A stretch of DNA of 64,000 bases from Novosphingobium album (ex Liu et al. 2023) (lineage in GTDB: Bacteria; Pseudomonadota; Alphaproteobacteria; Sphingomonadales; Sphingomonadaceae). Of the stretch, positions 29,103 through 38,961 are shown in pieces. How positions within the stretch are numbered: the stretch's first letter is position 1; every line of letters starts with the position of its first letter. The translations under genes were made by a program, and so were the position numbers. Where the stretch lies: the NCBI RefSeq assembly GCF_029076845.1, contig NZ_JARESE010000056.1:1-64000 (forward strand), in the 5' to 3' direction. The notes below the pieces were generated by a model, which was not told the origin of the DNA, did not search any database, and was given only the letters and a program-made list of their open reading frames with translations.

Positions 29103-29933
29103 ATGTCAAACAGCCCCTGGAACCACGCCCGCAACTCGTCCGTCAGCGACGATGTCGATTTCGAGATCAAGGGGCAGGAACTGCAGTTCGTCGAGATCGA
29201 GCTGGACCCCGGCGAAAGCGCGGTGGCCGAAGCCGGCGCCATGGTGTGGAAGGACGCCAGCATCGAGATGACCACCGTGTTCGGCGATGGCAGCGACGCG
29301 GGTGGCGGCGGCTTCATGGGCAAGCTGCTGGGCGCGGGCAAGCGGCTGGTGACGGGCGAGAGCCTGTTCACCACCGTATTCACGCATCACGGCCAGGGCA
29401 AGGCGCGCGTCGCGTTCTCCGCGCCGGTGCCGGGCGCGATCCTGCCGATCAAGCTGGACGATGTCGGCGGCCGGCTGATCTGCCAGAAGGACGCGTTCCT
29501 GTGCGCGGCGCGCGGCGTTTCGATCGGCATCCACTTCCAGCAGAAGATCATGACCGGCCTGTTCGGCGGCGAAGGCTTCATCATGCAGAAGCTGGAAGGC
29601 GATGGCTGGGTCTTCGTGCAGATGGGCGGCACGGTGATCGAACGCGAGCTGCGCGCCGGCGAGGAAGTGCATATCGACACCGGCTGCGTCGCCGCCTTCA
29701 CCTCGACCATCGATTTCGACGTGATCCGCGCCGGCTCGATCAAGTCGATGTTCTTTGGCGGCGAAGGCGTGTTCTTCGCCCGGCTGCGCGGCCCCGGCAA
29801 GATCTGGATCCAGTCGCTGCCGTTCTCGCGCCTTGCCGGCCGGATGCTGGCGGCGGCCGGATCGCGCGGCGGCCAGAGCCGTGGCGAAGGCTCGATCCTG
29901 GGCGGCCTTGGCGACCTGCTCGACGGCGACTGA
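29103..29933 (+). CDS. TIGR00266/AIM24 family protein
   Basis: A 276-residue protein of the AIM24 (TIGR00266) family: FEIKGQELQFVEIELDPGESAVAEAGAMVWKD is the classic opening, followed by many Gly-rich beta-strand segments (FTHHGQGKARVAF, GEGFIMQKLEGDGWVFVQMGGT). No signal peptide. Biochemical role is unknown; eukaryotic AIM24 is mitochondrial. The start is 35 bp after the glmU stop, so it may be in the glmU operon. Confidence 0.88.
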   Translation: MSNSPWNHARNSSVSDDVDFEIKGQELQFVEIELDPGESAVAEAGAMVWKDASIEMTTVFGDGSDAGGGGFMGKLLGAGKRLVTGESLFTTVFTHHGQGKARVAFSAPVPGAILPIKLDDVGGRLICQKDAFLCAARGVSIGIHFQQKIMTGLFGGEGFIMQKLEGDGWVFVQMGGTVIERELRAGEEVHIDTGCVAAFTSTIDFDVIRAGSIKSMFFGGEGVFFARLRGPGKIWIQSLPFSRLAGRMLAAAGSRGGQSRGEGSILGGLGDLLDGD

Positions 29934-29951
29934 ACGCAAGACCGGCTTGCA

Positions 29952-29982
29952 ATGATATCATGATATGATATCATGATATCAT
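29952..29982 (+). promoter_or_regulatory. Triple-palindrome operator of the toxin-antitoxin operon
   Basis: The 10-bp palindrome ATGATATCAT occurs three times (29952-29961, 29965-29974, 29973-29982) in an AT-rich patch. The last copy includes the antitoxin ATG (29981-29983). This is the pattern of an RHH antitoxin autorepression site; no Shine-Dalgarno is present, so the transcript may be leaderless. Confidence 0.7.
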
Positions 29983-30214
29983 GCGAACCCTGGTCGACAT
30001 TCCCGATGAGGATATCGAGAAGCTTGACGCCCTTGCGGCCCGGAGCAAGCGATCGCGCGCGGCCGCCATTCGCGAGGCGATCAGGCTCTACCTGCTGAAC
30101 ACCTCGGGCAATGACTGGATCGCGCGCGGCGCGGGCTACTGGAAGCACCGCGATGACATTGGCGATGCGGTGGAATACCAGCGCGCCATGCGCGAAGATC
30201 GCAGTTTCGACTGA
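29981..30214 (+). CDS. vapB: Ribbon-helix-helix antitoxin (VapB-like)
   Basis: A 77-residue CopG-type antitoxin. N-terminal RHH fold: MRTLVDIPDEDIEKLDALAARSKRS (strand then helix) and AAIREAIRLYLLN; the acidic/aromatic C-terminus likely wraps the toxin. The gene ends 6 bp before the PIN toxin. Likely represses its own operon through the overlapping palindromes. The pair lies between glmU/AIM24 and glmS, typical of a mobile insertion. Confidence 0.88.
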   Translation: MRTLVDIPDEDIEKLDALAARSKRSRAAAIREAIRLYLLNTSGNDWIARGAGYWKHRDDIGDAVEYQRAMREDRSFD

Positions 30215-30220
30215 CGATCC

Positions 30221-30586
30221 GTGTCCGATCCGTTCTTCGACACCAATATCCTGATCGACTGGCTGCGCGACCATCCGCAAGCAGCCTTTGAGCTCGGGCG
30301 CTATCCCAGCCACCGGATCAGCAGGATCGTCTGGACCGAGATCCTCGCTGGCGAGCCGATCGAGACGCGCGAGACGATCCAGCAGTTGATCGCCCCGTTC
30401 GAAGTCGTCGAAATCGATGGCCGCATCGCATCGGCCGCGGCGGACATCCGCTATCGCATGAGGATCAAGCTGCTCGACGCGCTGATCCTGGCGACGGCCC
30501 AAGTCAACGGCGCTATCCTGGTGACACGAAATACCAAGGATTTCCCGGCTAACATGCCGGGCATCCGCATACCCTACACCCTCTAG
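30221..30586 (+). CDS. vapC: PIN-domain ribonuclease toxin (VapC-like)
   Basis: A 121-residue Mg-dependent RNase toxin. PIN acidic residues are in place: D7 in FFDTNILIDWL, E40 in WTEILAGE, D86 in LLDALILATA, and D107 in TRNTKDF. GTG start at 30221, 6 bp after the antitoxin stop. Cleavage target (often tRNA) cannot be read from sequence. No frameshift; appears intact. Confidence 0.88.
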   Translation: MSDPFFDTNILIDWLRDHPQAAFELGRYPSHRISRIVWTEILAGEPIETRETIQQLIAPFEVVEIDGRIASAAADIRYRMRIKLLDALILATAQVNGAILVTRNTKDFPANMPGIRIPYTL

Positions 30587-30604
30587 AGAAAGACCGTTAC
30601 GCGC

Positions 30605-32428
<1,824 letters not shown>

Positions 32429-32430
32429 AC

Positions 32431-32448
32431 GCCGGCCTCCGGGCCGGC
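32431..32448 (+). terminator. GC hairpin after glmS
   Basis: GCCGGCC (32431-32437), tetraloop TCCG, GGCCGGC (32442-32448), starting 3 bp after the glmS stop. No U-tract, so efficiency is uncertain. The rest of the 174-bp gap to the GGDEF/EAL gene shows no clear feature. Confidence 0.4.
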
Positions 32449-32602
32449 GCGAGCCGACGGCGCATCGCCGGGCGCGCTCACGGGCGTTCGCGGCGCGCCG
32501 GCACCGGCATTTTGCTCCGTTTTCGGTGCATTTCCGGGCTGGTCCGGCCCGCCGGGATTAAACTTTACCGGCTAATAACCACTACGCGGTTATGCGCAGG
32601 GT

Positions 32603-34972
32603 GTGCTCAGACATTACCCTTCCAGCGCCACGCTTCCAGCCGCGCTACCCGCGCTGGCGGTCCTGGGCCTGACCGATCCCAAGGGGGAGGACTGGGCGCG
32701 GCTGCGCGGCCTGCAATATTCAAGCCTGGCCGGCGCGGCGCTGACCCGCATGTTGATCCAGTGCTGCGGGGCGCTGGCATCCGCCTGGCTGTTCCTGGGC
32801 CATATCAGCATTTTCGCGATTCTCGCGTGGCTCGCGGCGATCTTCGCCACGCTTTATCACGGGCAGCGCATCGATCGCTCGCTGGCCGATGCCGATCGGC
32901 GCCGGCTCTCGCATGACGAGGTCAAGGCGCAATCGCTGGCCGCCACCGCCAACGCGCTGGCCTGGGTGCTGCCGATCGCCTGCTTCGGCTTCATGGCCGA
33001 TGCCCAGATCCAGCTCAAGTTCTGGACCGTGCTCGCCATGCTGATGACGGCGTCGGCCATCCTGCTGCCGGCCGTGCCGATGCGCACGCTGATGTTCACC
33101 GGCATCGTCGGCGGTGCGGGCATCGTCTATTTCCTGTTCGAAGGCGCGTTCGACATGGCGGCGATCGCCATTGCCTTTGTCGCCACGGTGTTCCTGGGCG
33201 CGATCGAGAACGCGCGCCGCTTCCTGGCCACCAAAGTGGCCGAGGCCGGCGTGCTCGAACGCAACGAGGTGGTCTCGCTGCTGCTGCGCGAGTTCGAGGA
33301 AGGCGAGGCCGACTGGCTCTGGCAGATCGACCCCGCGCGCCGGGTCCGCGCGGTCTCGCCCCGCTTTGCCTATGCTCTGGGCGAGGATGCCCGCGACGTG
33401 GAAGGCAAGCCGTTCATCCAGCTCGTCGCCGGCTCCGCCTGGGAAAGTGGCCAGTTCCCGTCCAGCCTGCACGATCTGGCCGAGCGGCTCAAACGCCGCG
33501 AGAACTTCTCCAACCTGCTGGTGCGCGTGACGATCCACGGCCAGCCGCGCTGGTGGGAGCTGTCCGGCACGCCCAAGCTGGACGAGAACGGCATGTTCGA
33601 CGGGTTCCGCGGCGTCGGCTCGGACGTGACCGAGGCCCGCGAAAGCTCGGACAAGATCGCCTACCTCGCGCGGTACGACACGCTGACCGGCCTGCCCAAC
33701 CGCATGATGCTGACCGAGGCGCTGGGCGATGCGCTGACTTTTGCCGAACAGTGGCGCACCCGCTGCGCCTTCCTGATGATCGACCTCGATCGGTTCAAGG
33801 CGGTGAACGATTCGCTGGGCCATCTCATCGGCGACCAGCTTCTTGCGCGCGTGTCCGAACGGCTCAAGGAACAGATGACCGAAAGCGAGCTTTGCGGCCG
33901 GCTGGGCGGCGACGAGTTCGGCATCGTCATCCGCGATGCCTCCGACCTCGATCACGTCAACCGCGTCGCCGAACGCGTCATCGAACGCCTGTCGCAGCCC
34001 TACGAGGTGGATCACCACACGCTGTTCGTCGGCGCCAGCATCGGATCGGCGATCGGCCCGCACGATGGCGCCACGGTCGAAACGCTGATGCGCAATGCCG
34101 ATCTCGCGCTTTATCGCGCGAAGGACGGCGGCGGCGGCGCGCACTATACGTACGAACCGGCGCTCCATGCCCATGCCGAAGAGCGCCGCCAGCTGGAATT
34201 CGCGCTGCGCCGCGCGCTGGAAAGCGACGAGTTCTCGCTCAATTTCCAGCCGGTGGTCGATGCCGATACCGAGGCGGTGGTCAGCTTCGAGGCGCTCCTG
34301 CGCTGGAACAGCGCGCAACACGGCATGGTGAGCCCGGCCAAGTTCATCCCGCTGGCCGAGGATACGCGCCTGATCGTGCCGATCGGCGAATGGATTCTGC
34401 GCCAGGCCTGCCAGGAAGCGACCCGCTGGCCCAGCCATGTGCGAGTCGCGGTCAACGTCTCGTGCGAGCAATTGCTCGATTCGAACTTCGCGGCCAGCAT
34501 CGTCGGCTCACTTTCGGCCAGCGGCCTGCCGGCGCACCGGCTGGAGATCGAAGTAACCGAAAGCATCTTCCTGCGCGATGCGGCGATGGCCCGCGCGGCG
34601 CTGGAACAAGTCATGGCGCTGGGCTGCGGCGTGGCGCTCGACGATTTCGGCACCGGCTATTCCTCGCTCGGCTATATCCGCAACTTGCGCTTTTCCACCA
34701 TCAAGGTGGACCGCAGCTTCGTGCAGGGCGCGGCCGGCGGCAACCCGGAAAGCCTGGCGATCATCCGCGCCGTCGTCGCCATGGCCGACAGCCTGGAGAT
34801 GTCCACCACCGCCGAAGGGGTGGAGACCGAGGCGGAACTGGCCATTGTGCGCAAGCTGGGCTGCCGCAAGATCCAGGGCTATTACTTCGGCCGGCCGATG
34901 GTGGCCGCCGATGCCCTCAAGCTGTTCCAACCGCGCCCGCCGCTGCACAGCGGCAAGGCCAACGCGGCGTGA
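32603..34972 (+). CDS. Membrane-anchored PAS-GGDEF-EAL cyclic-di-GMP signalling protein
   Basis: A 789-residue inner-membrane protein. About residues 45-210 contain several membrane helices; a PAS domain is about 225-345 (WLWQIDPARRVRAVSPRFAYALG); GGDEF intact at about 435-439 (RLGGDEFGIVI); EAL intact from about 563 (SFEALLRWNS) with DDFGTGYSSLGYIRNL near 680. Both catalytic signatures look competent, so it could make or degrade c-di-GMP. The GTG at 32603 has only a weak ribosome site; a later start is possible. Its TGA is the first triplet of repeat copy D. Confidence 0.9.
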   Translation: MLRHYPSSATLPAALPALAVLGLTDPKGEDWARLRGLQYSSLAGAALTRMLIQCCGALASAWLFLGHISIFAILAWLAAIFATLYHGQRIDRSLADADRRRLSHDEVKAQSLAATANALAWVLPIACFGFMADAQIQLKFWTVLAMLMTASAILLPAVPMRTLMFTGIVGGAGIVYFLFEGAFDMAAIAIAFVATVFLGAIENARRFLATKVAEAGVLERNEVVSLLLREFEEGEADWLWQIDPARRVRAVSPRFAYALGEDARDVEGKPFIQLVAGSAWESGQFPSSLHDLAERLKRRENFSNLLVRVTIHGQPRWWELSGTPKLDENGMFDGFRGVGSDVTEARESSDKIAYLARYDTLTGLPNRMMLTEALGDALTFAEQWRTRCAFLMIDLDRFKAVNDSLGHLIGDQLLARVSERLKEQMTESELCGRLGGDEFGIVIRDASDLDHVNRVAERVIERLSQPYEVDHHTLFVGASIGSAIGPHDGATVETLMRNADLALYRAKDGGGGAHYTYEPALHAHAEERRQLEFALRRALESDEFSLNFQPVVDADTEAVVSFEALLRWNSAQHGMVSPAKFIPLAEDTRLIVPIGEWILRQACQEATRWPSHVRVAVNVSCEQLLDSNFAASIVGSLSASGLPAHRLEIEVTESIFLRDAAMARAALEQVMALGCGVALDDFGTGYSSLGYIRNLRFSTIKVDRSFVQGAAGGNPESLAIIRAVVAMADSLEMSTTAEGVETEAELAIVRKLGCRKIQGYYFGRPMVAADALKLFQPRPPLHSGKANAA

Positions 34973-35128
34973 ATGTTGTCGGGAAATGCGCCTCTCGGCG
35001 CATGGCGGCATCGGCCCGCGCCCCCACCCGGCCTCCCATGGAAGCATACTTGATGGGAGGCTGGGTGGGGGGGTGGGCCGGTGCCGCTCTGAAATGCGCT
35101 CTTGCGCGCATTTCCCCACCAAAACTCA
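34970..35128. repeat. Palindromic intergenic element, copy D (full length)
   Basis: A 159-bp element filling the whole gap between two convergent genes: its ends are the TGA of the GGDEF/EAL gene (34970-34972) and the TGA of purQ (35128-35126 on minus). It aligns along its length with the minus strand of copy A: GAAATGCGCC...GGCGCATGGCGGC, CCCCCACCCGGCCTCCCAT, loop, TGGGAGGCTGGGTGGGGG, GCCGGTGCCGCTCT, and GAAATGCGCTCTTGCGCGCA. Many arm substitutions compared with copy A. Confidence 0.88.
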
Positions 35129-35806
35129 AACCCCGACCAGCCCCCTGATCGCGCTTTCGAACAGGGCGCGCCCGTCGCTGCCGCCATGGGCCGGCTCGAT
35201 CGCGCGTTCGGGGTGCGGCATCATGCCCAGCACGTTGCCCGCCTGGTTGAGCACGCCGGCGATCGCGCGGGCGGACCCATTGACCGCTTCGGCATAGCGG
35301 AAGGCCACGCGCCCCTCACCCTCCAGCCGGTCCAGCGTCGCTTCGTCGGCATAGTAGTTGCCGTCATGATGCGCGACGGGGATGCGGATCGTCTGGCCCG
35401 CCGCATAGCCGGCGGTGAACAGCGATTGCGCGTTCTCGACCCTCAGCGCCACTTCGCGGCAGACGAAGCGGATGCCCGAATTGCGCAGCAAGGCGCCAGG
35501 CAGCAGCCCGCTTTCGGTCAGCACCTGAAAGCCGTTGCACACGCCCAGCACCGGCACGCCGCGTTCCGCCGCCGCGATCACCGCGCGCATGATCGGCGAG
35601 CGCGAGGCGATGGCGCCGCAGCGCAGATAGTCGCCATAGGAAAACCCGCCCGGCAGCGCGATGAAGTCCAGCCCCTCGGGCAGATCGGCATCGCCGTGCC
35701 AGACGCGGTGCGGCGCGGCGCCCGAAATCGCCTCGAGCGCCACCGCCATGTCGCGGTCGCAGTTGGAGCCCGGGAAGGTGACGACCGCCGAGCGAAACGC
35801 GTTCAT
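35126..35806 (-). CDS. purQ: Phosphoribosylformylglycinamidine synthase, glutaminase subunit
   Basis: Supplies ammonia from glutamine to PurL. 226 residues; class-I glutamine amidotransferase with GVCNGFQVL (nucleophilic Cys near residue 88) and C-terminal [12 protein letters not shown] (His, Glu). Overlaps the purS stop by 4 bp (ATGA). purL is not in the window. Confidence 0.95.
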   Translation of the reverse strand: MNAFRSAVVTFPGSNCDRDMAVALEAISGAAPHRVWHGDADLPEGLDFIALPGGFSYGDYLRCGAIASRSPIMRAVIAAAERGVPVLGVCNGFQVLTESGLLPGALLRNSGIRFVCREVALRVENAQSLFTAGYAAGQTIRIPVAHHDGNYYADEATLDRLEGEGRVAFRYAEAVNGSARAIAGVLNQAGNVLGMMPHPERAIEPAHGGSDGRALFESAIRGLVGV

Positions 35807-36039
35807 GCCGCGACCTTCTCGATGCGGTAGTTTTCGATCACCATGTTGGCCAGCAGCTTGCGGCACATGTCGTCCAGCGCTTCGTCGGAGACCGCCTCGT
35901 CGACATCCAACTCGAACAGCCGGCCGGCACGGACATCGTTCACGCCGGAAAAACCGAGCCCTTCGAGCGAGTGGTGAATGGCCCGTCCCTGCGGATCGAG
36001 CACTCCGGGCTTGAGGCTGACGTGCACGCGCACTTTCAT
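35803..36039 (-). CDS. purS: Phosphoribosylformylglycinamidine synthase subunit PurS
   Basis: Small 78-residue bridging subunit of the PurLQS complex. Visible signature [28 protein letters not shown], then acidic [14 protein letters not shown]. Overlaps purQ by 4 bp. The ATG at 36039 was chosen on homology; an in-frame upstream extension shows no family match. Confidence 0.94.
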   Translation of the reverse strand: MKVRVHVSLKPGVLDPQGRAIHHSLEGLGFSGVNDVRAGRLFELDVDEAVSDEALDDMCRKLLANMVIENYRIEKVAA

Positions 36040-36247
36040 CGCATGGCCTTTCGCGTTGCGGACGTGAGGATTCGCGGTCAGCCTATGGCCTTCCCGGCGC
36101 GCGCGGGCAAGTCGCCAGCCGAATTGCCCGCCAGGCGCATCACGGCATTGAACGGCGTTATCCCCCGTGTCATCCCCCGATGCGCGCCGCCAGGGCGCAT
36201 CCCACAAGACTCACCCTACAAGACCGTCGCCCGGAGCCCGCCTTGCC

Positions 36248-37156
36248 ATGACCATCTCGTTCCATGATCGCGTCGCCATCGTAACGGGGGCGGGCAATGG
36301 CCTGGGCCGCGCCTATGCGCTGGAACTGGCGCGGCGCGGCGCGAAAGTGGTGGTGAACGATCTGGGCGCCTCGCGCGATGGCACCGGCCATTCCGACGCG
36401 GCGCTCGCCGTGGTCGAGGAAATCCGCGCCGCCGGGGGCGAGGCCATGGCCGATGGCGGCGACGTGGCCGATTTCGCGCAAATGGCGGCGATGGCCGCCC
36501 GGGTAAGGCAGGCCTGGGGCGGCATCCATATCCTGATCAACAATGCCGGCATCCTGCGCGATCGCACGTTCGGCAAGATGGACCCGGCCGATTTCGAGCT
36601 GGTCGTGCGCGTGCATCTGCTCGGCACCGCCTTTGCCACCAAGGCGGTGTGGGAAATCATGCGCGAACAGGGTTATGGCCGCATCCTGATGACCACTTCG
36701 TCCTCGGGCCTGGGCGGCAATTTCGGGCAGGCGAACTATGGCGCGGCCAAGCTGGGCGTGGTCGGGCTGGCGCGCACGCTGACGCTGGAAGGCGCGAAAT
36801 ACGGCATCCGCGTCAACGCCATCGCCCCGACAGCCGGCACGCGCATGACCCAGGACATCTTTCCCGAGGAAGCCTTCAAGGCGTTCGGCGCGGAAAACGT
36901 GGTGCCCGCCGCGCTCTATCTGGTTTCCGACGATGCCCCGTCCAACGTGATCGTCGGCGCGGGCGGCGGCGTCTTCCAGACCGCGCGGATCGTGATGAAC
37001 CAAGGCGTGCTGCTACCCGAAGCGGAGCGCACCCCCGAAGGCTTCGCCGCCGCGTGGGACCGCATCGCCGATCCCGCCAGCGACGCGCCGATCGGCAACG
37101 GCATGGAACAGTCACAGCACGCGATGGCACTGCTGATGCGGGCCGCGAAGGGTTAG
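36248..37156 (+). CDS. SDR-family dehydrogenase, (3R)-hydroxyacyl-CoA dehydrogenase-like
   Basis: A 302-residue short-chain dehydrogenase resembling the dehydrogenase part of peroxisomal multifunctional enzyme 2. NAD-binding TGAGNGLGRAYAL (about 13-25) with acidic VVNDLG, NNAGILRDRTF, catalytic Ser and YGAAK (Tyr-X3-Lys). A C-terminal extension (AERTPEGFAAAWDRIADPA) is typical of this subgroup. The acyl-CoA chain length is not predictable. Ends at the edge of repeat copy E. Confidence 0.87.
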   Translation: MTISFHDRVAIVTGAGNGLGRAYALELARRGAKVVVNDLGASRDGTGHSDAALAVVEEIRAAGGEAMADGGDVADFAQMAAMAARVRQAWGGIHILINNAGILRDRTFGKMDPADFELVVRVHLLGTAFATKAVWEIMREQGYGRILMTTSSSGLGGNFGQANYGAAKLGVVGLARTLTLEGAKYGIRVNAIAPTAGTRMTQDIFPEEAFKAFGAENVVPAALYLVSDDAPSNVIVGAGGGVFQTARIVMNQGVLLPEAERTPEGFAAAWDRIADPASDAPIGNGMEQSQHAMALLMRAAKG

Positions 37157-37159
37157 GTT

Positions 37160-37223
37160 GCGGGGCAGCGAGCCGGTGCCGCTTTGAAATGCGCTTTTCC
37201 GCGCATTTCCAGACCGATTCTCA
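37160..37223. repeat. Palindromic intergenic element, copy E (half-length)
   Basis: Read on the minus strand from 37223 it starts TGAGAATCGGTCTGGAAATG, then GCGCGGAAAAGCGCATTTC and AAAGCGGCACCGGCTCGCTG, matching copy A's left arm. The first triplet is the stop of the DUF2794 gene. It occupies the gap between that gene and the convergent SDR gene (stop at 37154-37156). Confidence 0.8.
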
Positions 37224-37592
37224 GCCGTCGACCACTTTCAGCAGCTTGCGTTCGATCGGGCTGAGCACGCCGGCCAGTTCGTGGCCGCGCTTGAGCACCT
37301 GGCCGGCCTCGCCGAACAAGGTCCACATGCCTTGCTTGCCACGCAGCGTCGGGCGCTTTTCGATGCGGGCCTGCGGGCGTTCGGCGGCGCGGCGGAACGC
37401 GCTGAAGCTCGCCGCTTCCTTGCCGAAATCCATCGCATAGTCGCGCCAGAGCCCGGCCGCGACCATGCGCCCGTAAAGATCGAGGATGCGCTGAAGCTCA
37501 AGCCGGTCGAACCCGACCTGAAGCGGCCGCTGGCCCGGAAATGCGATGACGGTGCCGGATGCCGGGTTCAGCCCTGCCACGGATGACGCCAT
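37221..37592 (-). CDS. DUF2794 family protein
   Basis: A 123-residue cytosolic protein of an alphaproteobacterial family (VGFDRLELQRILDLYGRMVAAGLWRDYAMDF; QGMWTLFGEAGQVLKRGHELAGVL). No signal peptide or membrane segment; function unknown. It sits 7 bp downstream of the cysE stop, so probably in the same transcript. Its TGA is the end of repeat copy E. Confidence 0.85.
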   Translation of the reverse strand: MASSVAGLNPASGTVIAFPGQRPLQVGFDRLELQRILDLYGRMVAAGLWRDYAMDFGKEAASFSAFRRAAERPQARIEKRPTLRGKQGMWTLFGEAGQVLKRGHELAGVLSPIERKLLKVVDG

Positions 37593-37599
37593 CTAGCGG

Positions 37600-38307
37600 T
37601 CAGCTTCCCTTGCAGGCCGTCGGCCCAACGCGTTCGGCCGGGCGGCGCTCGGCCGCGAGCCCTTCGACCTGTTCGCGCAGCCGCGCCACTTCGGTTTCCA
37701 GCTCGTCGATGCGCTGGGTGCCGCCGACCGGCTCGCACGGCTCCTTGCAGGGTGTGCCGTAAGGCATGAATTCCTTGGCCCAGGTTTCGGCCGCGACGAG
37801 CGTGGAGCGCGCCTTCAGGCCGATCATCGTCGCGCCTTCGGGTACGTCCTCGGTCACGACCGCGCTGGCGCCGATGCGCGCGCGCCGGCCGACCGTGATC
37901 GGCCCGAGGATCTGCGCGCCCGAACCGACGATCACGTTGTCCTCCAGCGTCGGGTGCCGCTTGCCCGCCTTGCCGTTGGTCGGGTTGGTGCCGCCCAGCG
38001 TCACGCATTGGTAGATCGTCACGTTGTCGCCGATCACCGCCGTCTCGCCGATCACGGTAAAGCCGTGGTCGATGAAGAAATTCCGGCCGATGGTGGCGCC
38101 CGGATGAATGTCGATCGCGGTCATGAAGCGGGAGAAGTGATTGACCACGCGCGCGAGGAAATAGAGCCGCGCGTTGAACAGCCGATGCGCGATCTTGTGC
38201 CAGAACAGCGCCCAGACGCCGGGATACAGCAAGACTTCCCAGCGCGAACGAGGCGCCGGATCACGCGCGACGACGGAATCCAGATAGCGGACAAGACCAC
38301 CGAACAT
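37600..38307 (-). CDS. cysE: Serine O-acetyltransferase
   Basis: Makes O-acetylserine for cysteine synthesis. 235 residues: helical N-terminus, then left-handed beta-helix with AIDIHPGATIGRNFFIDHGFTVIGET, CVTLGGTNPTNGKAGKRHPTLEDNVIVG (catalytic His and CoA-binding region). The C-terminus carries a coiled-coil tail (RIDELETEVARLREQVEGLAAE) not needed for catalysis. Shorter EpsC-like class. Confidence 0.93.
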   Translation of the reverse strand: MFGGLVRYLDSVVARDPAPRSRWEVLLYPGVWALFWHKIAHRLFNARLYFLARVVNHFSRFMTAIDIHPGATIGRNFFIDHGFTVIGETAVIGDNVTIYQCVTLGGTNPTNGKAGKRHPTLEDNVIVGSGAQILGPITVGRRARIGASAVVTEDVPEGATMIGLKARSTLVAAETWAKEFMPYGTPCKEPCEPVGGTQRIDELETEVARLREQVEGLAAERRPAERVGPTACKGS

Positions 38308-38351
38308 CTACCGAATCTCCCACCATTCCGCCCGCATGGCAAGCGGGACGC

Positions 38352-38948
38352 TTATCCCTTGCCGTTTTCCGCCAGGGCGTCTCGCCAGATCGCCATGGTG
38401 GGGGCCTGCTTGCGTTCCAAACTCAACCGATCGATTGCCGCGACCAGCCTTTCCGCGCCCAAGTGGCTACGCTCGCACCGGGGTACAAGATAGGCGGTTG
38501 CGGAATCGTCAAGGACGAGGCCCCGCATCTGCGCGTGAAGCGCGATCAGCTCGGCCATCATGTCGTCATCCGGCTCGCCGATCGCAAGCGGCAGCGCCGC
38601 GCCCAGCCGCGAGGCGAGATCGGGCAGCGTGACATTCCAGCCCCCCTCGCCCGCGTTGCTGACGATCAGCAGCGGCCGGCCGCTTTCCTGCGCGCGGTTC
38701 CAGCGGTGGAACACCTCGGCCTCGTCCATGCTGTCCGCGTTGTCGAGCGCGTCGCCCGCGCCGCTCTCCACGAACCAGCGCGCCAGCAGCGACTTGCCCG
38801 AACGCGGCGGCCCGGTGAGGATCGCGGTGCGGAACGGCCAGCTTGCCGCGCCCGCGAAAGCATCGAGCACGGCGGCATTGGCATTGCCCACGACAATGCG
38901 CGAGGGGCTGCCGGCGGCAGGGGTCAGGGGAAGCGCGATCTGCTTCAT
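38352..38948 (-). CDS. hdaA: HdaA-type DnaA regulatory protein
   Basis: A 198-residue DnaA-related AAA+ protein; in alphaproteobacteria HdaA stimulates DnaA-ATP hydrolysis with the beta clamp to stop re-initiation. The N-terminal MKQIALPL resembles the clamp-binding QxxLxL. Walker A is GPPRSGKSLLARWF; no DnaA DNA-binding domain IV follows, as in Hda. Downstream of the DUF2066 gene with 13 bp spacing. Confidence 0.9.
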   Translation of the reverse strand: MKQIALPLTPAAGSPSRIVVGNANAAVLDAFAGAASWPFRTAILTGPPRSGKSLLARWFVESGAGDALDNADSMDEAEVFHRWNRAQESGRPLLIVSNAGEGGWNVTLPDLASRLGAALPLAIGEPDDDMMAELIALHAQMRGLVLDDSATAYLVPRCERSHLGAERLVAAIDRLSLERKQAPTMAIWRDALAENGKG

Positions 38949-38961
38949 CGGCGAAGCTCGC

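Noticed and set aside
30587..30604. A glmS ribozyme or riboswitch before glmS
   Set aside because: Only 18 bp separate vapC and glmS; no room for the ribozyme, and it is not usual in proteobacteria.
38352..38948. HdaA gene as a sign of a replication origin
   Set aside because: No DnaA-box cluster, dnaA or parAB genes are visible nearby; hdaA is often far from oriC.
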